Notes: generated from the letters alone by a model not told the origin. A DNA stretch of 6,916 nucleotides from Spirochaetaceae bacterium (GCA_031265015.1 JAISDG010000190.1:1-6916), one strand, 5' to 3'. Numbered from the stretch's first letter, positions 1 through 6,034 are shown. Numbers and translations: made by a program.

Positions 1-110
1 TGTTATTCGTGGTTACGGGGTCAGTTTCTGCCCCAGGACAAACAGCAACCGGTAGTTGTTCTTCCGAACTCCTACACTATACCGGATAACCGCATGTTTT
101 TATCATAGCT

Positions 111-210
111 CCGTGGTTATTTTGAATTCGGAATTCAACCACGGACCTCACGGACAGACACGGACCTGGTGTTTGAAATCCTTGGCTTTTGTCCGTGTTG
201 GCCCGTGGTT
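111..210. repeat. Nested inverted-repeat cluster (CCGTGGTT / AACCACGG)
   Basis: CCGTGGTT occurs at 111-118 and again at 203-210, and its exact reverse complement AACCACGG lies between them at 137-144. The middle copy can pair with either neighbour. The pairing 111-118 with 137-144 encloses two GAATTC sites. The pairing of 137-155 with about 190-210 is longer but imperfect, matching the ACGGACA and CACGG parts on both arms. Within the left arm ACGGAC is repeated at 141-146, 150-155 and 160-165 with a 9-10 bp period. This resembles a small palindromic intergenic element of REP or MITE type. No transposase gene is present, and copy number elsewhere in the genome cannot be seen here. Confidence 0.6.
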
Positions 211-408
211 ATTGAAGCTTTTCCGGCCGGCCCGCTTCATTTTTTCGCTCAAGTAAGTTCCCGGTAAAGCCGATACTAAGTACATCGGAAGCACCATACG
301 CTTTTCCCTCCGGGGAAACGGCTGCTGACTGATAAGACGGTGTGCAACGGCCCGGATACCCGGATCGTAACGTCCAGGCACATCGTCTTTTTTTATGCCC
401 GAAACGCC

Positions 409-501
409 GCCAGCTTGCTGACACGGCAGCTTCGATGACACGGCAGCTTGCTGACACGGCAGCTTCGATGACGCGGCAGCTTGCTGACACGGCGGCTTGC
501 C
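409..501. repeat. 33-bp tandem repeat, about 2.8 copies, just downstream of alaA
   Basis: Each unit joins two related halves: a 16-bp half (GGCAGCTTGCTGACAC) and a 17-bp half (GGCAGCTTCGATGACAC). Halves begin at 409, 425, 442, 458, 475 and 491; the last is partial and drifts into GGCGGCTTGCC. Copies differ at only one or two positions. The array ends 13 bp before the alaA stop codon, so it lies in the 3' flank of that gene. Because 33 is a multiple of three, the minus strand reads through it as an 11-residue repeat (AAVSASCRVIE) in a frame opening with ATG at 508. I regard that frame as doubtful coding. Variable-number tandem repeat is the safest description. Confidence 0.85.
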
Positions 502-514
502 GGCGCATCAGCTG

Positions 515-1732
515 TTATCCCTGCCGGTACCCCGCCAGAAAATGGCCCAGCCGCCCGATTGCCTCGGTCAGGGTTTCCTTGTCCGGCAGAAAGACGATGC
601 GGAAATGATCCGGCCGGTCCCAGTTAAAGCCCGTACCCTGCACCAGGAGGAGGTGTTTTTCCCGGAGCAGGTCAATCACAAACCGTTCGTCATCGGTAAC
701 GGCAAAGCGTTTGGCATCCATCCGGGGAAAACAGTAAAGCGCCCCCTTGGGGGTGGTTACCGAAAGGCCCGGAATAGCGTTTACCAGACTTACCGCCGTG
801 TCCCGCTGCTCCTTAAGCCTGCCGCCGGGGAGCAGAAAATCCCTGATGCTCTGGCGGCCCCCCAGGGCGGTCTGAATGCCGAACTGGGCGGGCATATTGG
901 CGCAAAGCCGCATATTGGAAAGCATTTTAAGCCCCTCGATGTAGCCCGCCGCGCCCTTTTTGTTCCCCGAAAGGGTCATCCAGCCCGAACGGAGCCCCGG
1001 CGCCCGGTACGCCTTGGAGAGGCCGTCAAAACTGACGGTAAAAACCCCGGGGTCCACCGACGCCATGGGGATATACTCGCTGCCGTCGTAGGTGATCCGG
1101 CTGTAAATTTCGTCGGCATAGACAATCAAATCGTTTTCCCCGGCGATTTTGGCGATCCCCTCCAGGATTTCCCGGTCATATACCGCCCCGGTGGGATTGT
1201 TGGGGTTGATCACCACAATCGCCTTGGTCCTGTCGGTTACTTTGGAACGGATATCGTCCAGGTCGGGATTCCACTCCGACGCCTCGTCACAGCGGTAGTG
1301 GACCGCCTTGCCCCCGGAAAGGGTAACCGCCGCGGTCCACAGGGGATAGTCCGGCATGGGGACCAGTACCTGATCGCCGGAGTTAAGAAGCCCCTGCATG
1401 GAGATCATGATAAGTTCGCTGACCCCGTTGCCGATGTACACGTCGTCGATCCCCACGTCCATGATGCCCTTGGCATGGAGATCCAGGACGATGGATTTAC
1501 GGGCCGCGAACAGGCCCTGGGAATCGCCGTAGCCCTGGGCGTTGTGCATGTTAAGGATGATGTCGTGGACGATGACGTCGGGGGTGGTAAAACCGAAGGG
1601 GGCGGTGTTGCCGATGTTAAGCTTGATCAGGCTAAAGCCCTCTTCTTCCAGCCGTTTCGCCTCTTCCAGCACCGGCCCCCGGATATCGTAACAGACATTG
1701 TCAAGCTTGGCGGATTTTACAAAGGTCCTCAT
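515..1732 (-). CDS. alaA: AlaA-type alanine aminotransferase (PLP-dependent, class I/II fold)
   Basis: The 405-residue product matches my memory of E. coli AlaA along its whole length, including the opening KLDNVCYDIRGPVLEEAKRL and the ending LAGYRQG. It should transfer the amino group of glutamate to pyruvate to make alanine and 2-oxoglutarate in the cytosol. Visible fold-type I features are GYGDSQG at 67-73, DYPLW at 128-132 with the ring-stacking Tyr129, NPNNPTG at 176-182, DEIY at 207-210 with the Asp that binds the pyridine nitrogen, the Schiff-base Lys240 in GLSKAYR, Arg248 for phosphate, and Arg378 (FRIV) for the substrate carboxylate. All key residues are intact and the length is normal for the family. 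The ATG start has AAGGAG five bases upstream. The gene lies 69 bp downstream of the membrane-protein gene on the same strand and probably shares its transcript. Confidence 0.95.
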   Translation of the reverse strand: MRTFVKSAKLDNVCYDIRGPVLEEAKRLEEEGFSLIKLNIGNTAPFGFTTPDVIVHDIILNMHNAQGYGDSQGLFAARKSIVLDLHAKGIMDVGIDDVYIGNGVSELIMISMQGLLNSGDQVLVPMPDYPLWTAAVTLSGGKAVHYRCDEASEWNPDLDDIRSKVTDRTKAIVVINPNNPTGAVYDREILEGIAKIAGENDLIVYADEIYSRITYDGSEYIPMASVDPGVFTVSFDGLSKAYRAPGLRSGWMTLSGNKKGAAGYIEGLKMLSNMRLCANMPAQFGIQTALGGRQSIRDFLLPGGRLKEQRDTAVSLVNAIPGLSVTTPKGALYCFPRMDAKRFAVTDDERFVIDLLREKHLLLVQGTGFNWDRPDHFRIVFLPDKETLTEAIGRLGHFLAGYRQG

Positions 1733-1737
1733 AACCG

Positions 1738-1743
1738 CTCCTT
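1738..1743 (-). promoter_or_regulatory. Ribosome binding site of alaA
   Basis: On the minus strand AAGGAG is followed by five bases (CGGTT) and then ATG at 1732. It is the strongest Shine-Dalgarno match in the window and fixes the alaA start. No clear promoter is visible in the 69-bp gap, which fits co-transcription with the upstream gene. Confidence 0.85.
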
Positions 1744-1801
1744 AACGGCGGGGCCTCCGGGAACCCCCTTTTGGTTTTTAACGGCCGGAGTTTTAAAAAA
1801 T

Positions 1802-2632
1802 TTACGCATAGACAAAGTCCCCGGCCTTTCCGGTATAGGAGGAAAGGATCGCCGCGTAGACTTCCGTTTCAAGCCGCTTGAGCTCCCTGTTCCAGTCGAT
1901 CCGGCGTTTCAGGGTCTGCCGGACCCGTTCCTTCCCCTCCGCCGCGGTCTCCCGCAGTTCGGCGGAACGCCGGGGAAGGAACCTGGCCAGGTTATCGTCC
2001 AGGAAATAGGCGGAAAGTCCCGTCAGAATGCCGTCCCGGCCTTCCCGGGCCAGGACGGTAAAGGTATCCGCGGCGGCGGCAAAATTCCTGGCCAGGAGCA
2101 GGGAAAAACCGAAGTACCAGCGGATCCACTCACCCTGGGCTCCGGCTTTGTAGTTTTCCCTGCCGGGAAGACGGGAGGAAAAAAATTCCGCCGCCCCCAG
2201 GTGATCCTTGTTAAGGATCCGGGCGGCGCCGAAGATCAGGGCGCTGCCGTCAATCAGCCTGTTTTTGTTGATCCGCAGCTTTTTTTCCAGCTCCGTTACC
2301 GATCCGGCGTCGGAAAGGACCAGGTAGGTATTGGCCAGCAGCTTTACCAGCCGGGAAGTATACCGGCCGCGGCGGAAGACCTTCTCTTCCAGGAGCTGAA
2401 CCAGAGCGGGCCAGTCCTCCTTTTCCAGGAAAAAGAAAATACGGCCGTTAACCGCAAAATAGATGTCCACCGCCGCCAGAATCACCAGAACCAGGGGAAC
2501 CGCGTACCAGTTGGTTTTCCAGAAACTTACGGCCAGATCCTTTCCCAGCGCCGCGAAGGGAAGTACACAGACTACCGCCAGGAAAAAAAACAGAAAAACG
2601 TTAAAAAAAATGATAAAGACCCTGAATTTCAA
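1802..2632 (-). CDS. Membrane-anchored protein with TPR-like helical domain, function unknown
   Basis: I do not recognise a named family. The 276-residue product has two hydrophobic segments, about residues 6-28 and 43-68, with basic residues Lys2 and Arg4 before the first. A helical soluble part of about residues 72-215 follows, with TPR-like alternation (LARNFAAAADTFTVLAREG near 180-198; LNKDHLGAAEFFSSRL near 140-155). A charged, probably coiled C-terminal tail covers about 220-258. The likely place is the inner membrane, as a scaffold or assembly factor; this is inference. Translation must begin at TTG, since the frame contains no Met codon at all, and GGAGGG lies six bases upstream. The first 17 codons include two runs of eight T on the coding strand. 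The gene heads a probable operon with alaA, although nothing in it points to amino-acid metabolism. Confidence 0.8.
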   Translation of the reverse strand: MKFRVFIIFFNVFLFFFLAVVCVLPFAALGKDLAVSFWKTNWYAVPLVLVILAAVDIYFAVNGRIFFFLEKEDWPALVQLLEEKVFRRGRYTSRLVKLLANTYLVLSDAGSVTELEKKLRINKNRLIDGSALIFGAARILNKDHLGAAEFFSSRLPGRENYKAGAQGEWIRWYFGFSLLLARNFAAAADTFTVLAREGRDGILTGLSAYFLDDNLARFLPRRSAELRETAAEGKERVRQTLKRRIDWNRELKRLETEVYAAILSSYTGKAGDFVYA

Positions 2633-2638
2633 AGAAAA

Positions 2639-2644
2639 CCCTCC
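2639..2644 (-). promoter_or_regulatory. Ribosome binding site supporting a TTG start
   Basis: GGAGGG on the minus strand is followed by six bases (TTTTCT) and then TTG at 2632. Because the frame has no ATG, this site decides the start of the TPR-like membrane protein. Confidence 0.75.
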
Positions 2645-2656
2645 CCGGCTACGTGA

Positions 2657-2685
2657 TTGCGCTTCTTTGTACTTTACGTCATAAT
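2657..2685 (+). promoter_or_regulatory. Predicted sigma70-type promoter for the HD-GYP/CorC operon
   Basis: TTGCGC at 2657-2662 is followed by a 17-bp spacer and CATAAT at 2680-2685 (five of six matches). The predicted RNA start is near 2692, about 31 bases ahead of the ATG at 2723. The leader contains a GGAAGGA stretch at 2693-2699 that is too far from the ATG to act as its ribosome binding site. Confidence 0.5.
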
Positions 2686-2709
2686 AATAATTGGAAGGAA
2701 CTTCGTCAA
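2681..2709 (-). promoter_or_regulatory. Predicted sigma70-type promoter for the membrane protein-alaA unit
   Basis: On the minus strand TTGACG (2709 to 2704) is separated by 17 bp from TATTAT (2686 to 2681). Each box matches five of six consensus bases. The predicted RNA start is near 2674, giving a leader of about 40 bases before the TTG codon. The -10 box lies on the same base pairs as the -10 box of the opposite promoter. Confidence 0.6.
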
Positions 2710-2722
2710 TTTAGGCAGGATT

Positions 2723-3853
2723 ATGAAAAATTTTTTGCTCAAAGATATTCCATCGGGGAGCTTTTTTTCGAAGCCGGTGTATCTTGACGAGCGCTTTATT
2801 CTTACCGCGCCGGAACTTAATTTTTCCCCGGAACTGCTCAAAATCCTTGGCGACTGGGAATTCCGGGAAGTCCGCAGCGAAGGGGAACCCAAAGAGGAAT
2901 ATTCCGGTACGGAAGAGGTGATCCGGGAAACGGAGGGCCGGGCGGAAAAAGCCCTGCTCAGCGACGGGGCGGAGATCCAGGACGCGGAAAAATTCTATAA
3001 CGATTTTCTGAAATATGTGGAAAACCTCTTTGGCCAGATTACCGCCAAAAAGGATATTCATTTTAGCCAGGTTGCCCAGCGGGTAAAGGAACTCTGCGAC
3101 ATTACCCGGGAAAACCGCCGGTATATCCTGCGGGTCATGAAAAGCGATCTTGCCGGGCAGAATTATCTGGCATCCCATGCCCTGAAATCCACCATCATCG
3201 CGGTTATCATCGGTTCCTTTATCAAGCTGCCCAACCACCGGCTTATTGAACTGGGGGTCGCGGCGCTGCTCCATGAAATAGGGATGATCAAGCTCCCCCC
3301 CCAGACCTATTTAAGCAGCCGGCCCCTTTCGCCCCAGGAAAGAAAGCTTATCACCAGCCATCCTATTTTAAGCTTTAACCTGCTTAAAGGTTTTGATTTC
3401 CCCCTGGTAGTCAGCCTGGCCGCGCTGGAACACCATGAACGGGAAAACGGAAGCGGTTATCCCCAAAAGCTTACCGGTAACAAGATCAGCCTGTACGCCA
3501 AAATTATCGCCGTGGCCTGTTCTTACGAAGCCCTTACCAGCACCCGGCCCCATAAGGACGCCAAGGACGGCTATTCGGGGATGCTGGACCTCCTTAAAAA
3601 CGAGGGCAAACAGTACGACGATACCGTCGTAAAGGCCCTGGTCTTTTCCCTGTCCATTTATCCCATCGGCCTTTACGTGCTCCTCTCCACCGGCAAAAAG
3701 GGCCAGGTTGTGGACGTTAACCCGGAAAACCCCAAATTCCCCATGGTCCAGGTCTTTGGCGAGCTGACCCCCGACGGCAAAAACAGAATTATCGAAACAT
3801 CCCAGGACGGGGTATTTATTTCCCGGCCCCTGCGGAAAGAAGAAATTGTTTAA
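2723..3853 (+). CDS. HD-GYP domain protein with altered metal-site residues
   Basis: The 376-residue cytosolic product belongs to the HD-GYP family, whose active members hydrolyse cyclic di-GMP with two or three metal ions. Residues 1-50 (FLLKDIPSGSFFSKPVYLDE) match the small N-terminal domain common in HD-GYP proteins, a variable linker covers about 51-110, and the HD-GYP core spans about 140-345. Visible ligands are His152, His184, His213, His237 and His238, with the GYP motif at 245-247 and TSTRP at 272-276. The signature HD is HE (184-185), the following Lys is Met188, and the Asp usually found in the aDvfDAL segment is Cys266, with the second Asp being Glu269. It may therefore be a weak enzyme or a ligand sensor. 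I chose the ATG at 2723, with AGGCAGGA just upstream, over a TTG at 2657 because family similarity begins there. It overlaps the next gene by one base. Confidence 0.88.
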   Translation: MKNFLLKDIPSGSFFSKPVYLDERFILTAPELNFSPELLKILGDWEFREVRSEGEPKEEYSGTEEVIRETEGRAEKALLSDGAEIQDAEKFYNDFLKYVENLFGQITAKKDIHFSQVAQRVKELCDITRENRRYILRVMKSDLAGQNYLASHALKSTIIAVIIGSFIKLPNHRLIELGVAALLHEIGMIKLPPQTYLSSRPLSPQERKLITSHPILSFNLLKGFDFPLVVSLAALEHHERENGSGYPQKLTGNKISLYAKIIAVACSYEALTSTRPHKDAKDGYSGMLDLLKNEGKQYDDTVVKALVFSLSIYPIGLYVLLSTGKKGQVVDVNPENPKFPMVQVFGELTPDGKNRIIETSQDGVFISRPLRKEEIV

Positions 3854-5046
3854 TGGATGATCCGCTTCCCGCGCTGCTCCTGTTTGTTCTGGGCCTCGCC
3901 AGCGGTTTTTTTTCATTCGCCGGGACGGCGGTGGCCCAGGCCCGCAGGCCGAAACTCCGCCTGCGGGCAGACGGACGTACAAGCGCCCCCGTTTTAAAAA
4001 TCCTGGAACAGCCGGAGCCCGCCGTTTTTTCGCTCAAGACCTGGAATCTGTTTATCCGCCTGGCCGCCGGAGCCGCGGCGGCGGGATTTTTTCCCGGTTC
4101 CGCCCTTCCGCTGGCGCTGGTGGCCCTGTTTTTCCTTGCCGTTTCCGAACTCCTTCCCCGGCTTATGGTCCGGCCGGACCCCGAAGGGGCGCTCCTGGCG
4201 GTTTTTCCCCTGCTGCGGCTCTGCGCCTTTCCCTGGAATTTCCTCTACCTGCTGGCCGGGCGGTTCTTTGAAAAAAAAACGGCCCTGGCCGGAGACGAGG
4301 AACTGCTGATGGCCCTGGAGGAAGGGGAAAAAACCGGCGTGGTGGAAAGCCGGGAACGGTCCATGGTGGAGGGGGTGCTTTATCTGGGGGACAGGCCGGT
4401 CAGCGCCTTCATGACCCACCGCTCCGACATTGAATGCCTGGACATAGAAGCGGACATTGGGGAAGTCCGGGAAAAAGCCCTGGCCTTCCGGAGCCAGGGC
4501 TTTTTCCCCGTGGTCCGCAGTACCCAGGACGACATAGCCGGAACGGTTTCGGTCCAGGACATATTTATCACCCTGGCCGGCGAATGGAAGGGCCTTTCCG
4601 CCATCATGAAAAAACCCCGGTTTATTCCGGAAACCCTCAGCGCCCTGAAGGCTTTCGAAGCCTTCAGGCGGGAAGACGAAAACTACCTGTGCGTCATGGA
4701 CGAATACGGGGGCTTTGCCGGATCCCTGCGGGTCCGGGACTTAATCGAAGAGATCGTGGGTGAACTTACCGGTTCGCCCCCGGAGGACGCGGTGATCCGC
4801 CAGGCCGACGGCGCATGGCTGGCCGGCGGCAACGTGAGCATTGACGAGCTGGTAAAAACCCCCGGACTTGAAGAACTCGGCAAAGAACAGCCCCAGGACT
4901 ACCATACCCTGGCGGGATTTATCCTGAAACTCGCGGGCGAAATCCCCCGGGCCGGCGCCAGCTTTCTCTGGAAGAATTTCCGGTTTACCGTGGTGGATCT
5001 GGACGGCAACCGGATCGACAAGGTGCTGATAAGCCCGGCGCGGTAA
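3853..5046 (+). CDS. CNNM/CorC-family membrane protein (DUF21, two CBS, CorC_HlyC)
   Basis: The 397-residue product has the order of CNNM/CorC/HlyC proteins, which are linked to Mg2+ or other divalent cation efflux. Membrane segments lie near 5-29, 66-81, 83-103 and 112-138. CBS1 covers about 182-240 and CBS2 about 250-305 with the hallmark VMDEYGGFAG...DLIEEIVGEL, and the CorC_HlyC domain covers about 312-395. The membrane part is short and divergent: the usual glutamate after the first helix is Gly24 (SFAGTA), the usual G-E-ILPK motif reads S-E-LLPR (98-103), and the loop between the first two helices is small. Transport activity is thus uncertain and a regulatory role is possible. The start overlaps the HD-GYP stop as TAATG with only a weak AAGAAG upstream, indicating translational coupling. 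Runs of T8 (3906-3913) and A9 (4271-4279) lie inside the gene. Confidence 0.92.
   Translation: MDDPLPALLLFVLGLASGFFSFAGTAVAQARRPKLRLRADGRTSAPVLKILEQPEPAVFSLKTWNLFIRLAAGAAAAGFFPGSALPLALVALFFLAVSELLPRLMVRPDPEGALLAVFPLLRLCAFPWNFLYLLAGRFFEKKTALAGDEELLMALEEGEKTGVVESRERSMVEGVLYLGDRPVSAFMTHRSDIECLDIEADIGEVREKALAFRSQGFFPVVRSTQDDIAGTVSVQDIFITLAGEWKGLSAIMKKPRFIPETLSALKAFEAFRREDENYLCVMDEYGGFAGSLRVRDLIEEIVGELTGSPPEDAVIRQADGAWLAGGNVSIDELVKTPGLEELGKEQPQDYHTLAGFILKLAGEIPRAGASFLWKNFRFTVVDLDGNRIDKVLISPAR
4297..4311 (+). promoter_or_regulatory. Possible internal translation start ahead of the CBS-CorC module
   Basis: GAGG at 4297-4300 is followed by eight bases and an in-frame ATG at 4309 (Met153). This is the linker between the membrane domain and the CBS pair. 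In the minus-one frame the same bases read TGATG, a stop overlapping this ATG. A separate soluble CBS-CorC polypeptide of 245 residues could be made from here. This is inferred from the layout only. Confidence 0.3.
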
Positions 5047-5055
5047 CCGTACCGC
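5040..5055. other. Small perfect hairpin in the convergent gap
   Basis: GCGGTA (5040-5045) and TACCGC (5050-5055) pair around the loop ACCG, covering the stop codon of the CorC-family gene and nearly all of the 11-bp gap before the TraX-family stop. No U-run follows on either strand, so it is not a standard intrinsic terminator. It might act as a modest transcript-end structure for both genes. Confidence 0.4.
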
Positions 5056-5057
5056 CG

Positions 5058-5858
5058 TCAAATAAACCGCAGGAACCACGCGGCGGCGTACAGCAGGTAG
5101 ATATGGGCGGGATAGAAAATATAGAAAAAATACTTTCCCCCGGGGCCCCGTTTCCCGTTATAGAGAAGTATGGGGATAACCGCAAAGGCCATGAGCCCCT
5201 GAACCCTCCCGGAACCATCCCTTAACATGTACCAGGAGAGAGCGGCGGCGGCGAGCACAAGGGCTGCCTGGGCAAGCCGGTATTTTCGCAGCAGGTAAAA
5301 CAGCGCCCCCATAAAGACCAGCACAAAACCCCCTTCCACCGACAGGAGGCTGGGGATAAAGAGAAAGATCACCGCCGCCCGGCTGCCGCTTTGCATGACC
5401 AGGAGCATGGCCAGGCTGATAACCCCGGGGAGGAGCATCCCCCCCGCGGCGGACACCGCCAGGGCCGGGCGCTTTTCCGTGACCCCCCGGCGGAAGCGGT
5501 CAACCATCCACATGTAATAGACCGCCATAAACAGGGTCCCGAAAATGTTGTTGATCAGGGCTGTCTGTTCCATGGGCATCGCGGCGGACAAAACCATGTT
5601 CATCACCGCCATAAAAAGGAACCCTCCCAGGAATTGCAGCATGTACCGCTTCCTGCTGCGGGTATGGGAAAAACCTTCGGCGCAGAGAAACAGGAACATC
5701 GCCGCCACCGGCCGGCCGAACCAGCCCAGCCAGGCCGGCATCAGGCCGGGAAACATCTGGTGCAGATGATCCGCCGTCATCAGAATACAGCCGGCGATTT
5801 TAATGGCGGTCCCCGAAAGAAACTGCCCTCTAAAGGGGACGGATTGCGAAGCTTCCAT
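5058..5858 (-). CDS. TraX-family integral membrane protein
   Basis: The 266-residue product matches the TraX family. F-plasmid TraX N-acetylates pilin; chromosomal relatives are presumed membrane acyltransferases of unknown substrate. Family signatures are LSGTAIKIAGCILMTADHLH at 14-33 with the Asp30-His31 pair, GRPVAAMFLFLCAEGFSHTRSRKRYMLQ at about 48-75, and a C-terminal YNGKRG...KYFFYIFYPAHIYLLY at 233-257. About eight hydrophobic segments indicate an inner-membrane protein. No conjugation genes are nearby, so it is not evidence for a transfer system. I chose the ATG at 5858: the first 13 codons contain no other start codon, and the upstream extension to 6098 is basic, low in complexity and overlaps the divergent gene. 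GGAG lies only one base before the ATG, too close for normal use. It converges on the CorC-family gene. Confidence 0.85.
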   Translation of the reverse strand: MEASQSVPFRGQFLSGTAIKIAGCILMTADHLHQMFPGLMPAWLGWFGRPVAAMFLFLCAEGFSHTRSRKRYMLQFLGGFLFMAVMNMVLSAAMPMEQTALINNIFGTLFMAVYYMWMVDRFRRGVTEKRPALAVSAAGGMLLPGVISLAMLLVMQSGSRAAVIFLFIPSLLSVEGGFVLVFMGALFYLLRKYRLAQAALVLAAAALSWYMLRDGSGRVQGLMAFAVIPILLYNGKRGPGGKYFFYIFYPAHIYLLYAAAWFLRFI

Positions 5859-5871
5859 ACTCCAAGTATGG
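5855..5871. repeat. 17-bp palindrome covering the TraX start codon and -10 box
   Basis: CCATACT (5855-5861) and AGTATGG (5865-5871) are exact reverse complements separated by CCA. The element covers the ATG and the predicted -10 box, so it could be an operator for a dimeric repressor or a hairpin at the 5' end of the message. The pairing stops on both sides. Confidence 0.5.
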
Positions 5872-5893
5872 TGATCCCGCCCCCTTTCCGCAA
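5865..5893 (-). promoter_or_regulatory. Predicted promoter for the TraX-family gene, leaderless type
   Basis: On the minus strand TTGCGG (5893 to 5888), a 17-bp spacer and CATACT (5870 to 5865) are followed by TGGAGT and the ATG. Standard spacing puts the RNA start on the A of the ATG at 5858. With no usable ribosome binding site, this points to a leaderless message. Confidence 0.5.
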
Positions 5894-6005
5894 ACCTCCG
5901 GGGGAAGAAACGCCGGACCCGTTCCCGGACCGCACCGGAGGCGTTTTTGGAACGTCCGGGATCATTTTTGCGGCCGGAGGCATCCGCCCTTCGGACATCC
6001 GGGCG

Positions 6006-6034
6006 TTGGATTCGAAGCCCTTTCGTGGTATACT
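6006..6034 (+). promoter_or_regulatory. Predicted promoter for the exported barrel-like protein gene
   Basis: TTGGAT at 6006-6011, a 17-bp spacer and TATACT at 6029-6034 form the promoter, and TG at 6026-6027 makes an extended -10. The RNA start is predicted at about 6041, one base before the ATG at 6042. The -35 box matches only three of six bases, so the extended -10 carries most of the support. Confidence 0.55.

Larger units (their letters stand above)
1..514. other. Repeat-rich intergenic region with no convincing gene
   Basis: I see no open frame here with normal codon use, a ribosome binding site and family resemblance. The region holds a short imperfect hairpin at 17-34 (GGGG-T-CAG / CTG-CCCC), three copies of CGTGGTTA at 8-15, 112-119 and 204-211, an inverted-repeat cluster at 111-210, a weak TGAAGC/GCTTCA inverted repeat (213-218 and 234-239) followed by six T at 240-245 that could be a poor plus-strand terminator, a TTTCCC/GGGAAA inverted repeat near 304-318, and the 33-bp tandem repeat at 409-501. 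Transcripts from alaA enter this region from the right on the minus strand. I see no classical GC hairpin plus U-run that would stop them. Confidence 0.6.

Noticed and set aside
13..105. Short minus-strand frame (about 30 codons) at the left edge
   Set aside because: It is too short, partly made of the GGGG/CCCC hairpin, and has no start signals.
148..441. 97-codon minus-strand frame in the left intergenic region
   Set aside because: It is made of the repeat elements themselves, lacks a ribosome binding site, and has no recognisable domain.
409..501. CRISPR-like look of the repeat array
   Set aside because: The halves are contiguous with no unique spacers and no cas genes are present.
1733..1801. 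CTCCGG/CCGGAG inverted repeat between the membrane protein gene and alaA as a terminator
   Set aside because: No U-run follows on the minus strand and a strong alaA ribosome site follows, which fits read-through.
497..2656. Open frame of 719 codons on the plus strand, antisense to alaA and the membrane protein
   Set aside because: It runs across two well-supported opposite-strand genes and their gap, is rich in Gly, Pro, Arg and Gln as expected from the reverse of GC-biased codons, and resembles no family I know.
2657..2722. 22-residue N-terminal extension of the HD-GYP protein from TTG
   Set aside because: It would begin inside the predicted promoter, lacks a ribosome binding site, and family similarity starts at the ATG at 2723.
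5058..5858. TraX homologue as a sign of a conjugative element
   Set aside because: No other transfer, relaxase or integration genes are in the window, and TraX-family proteins are common in chromosomes.
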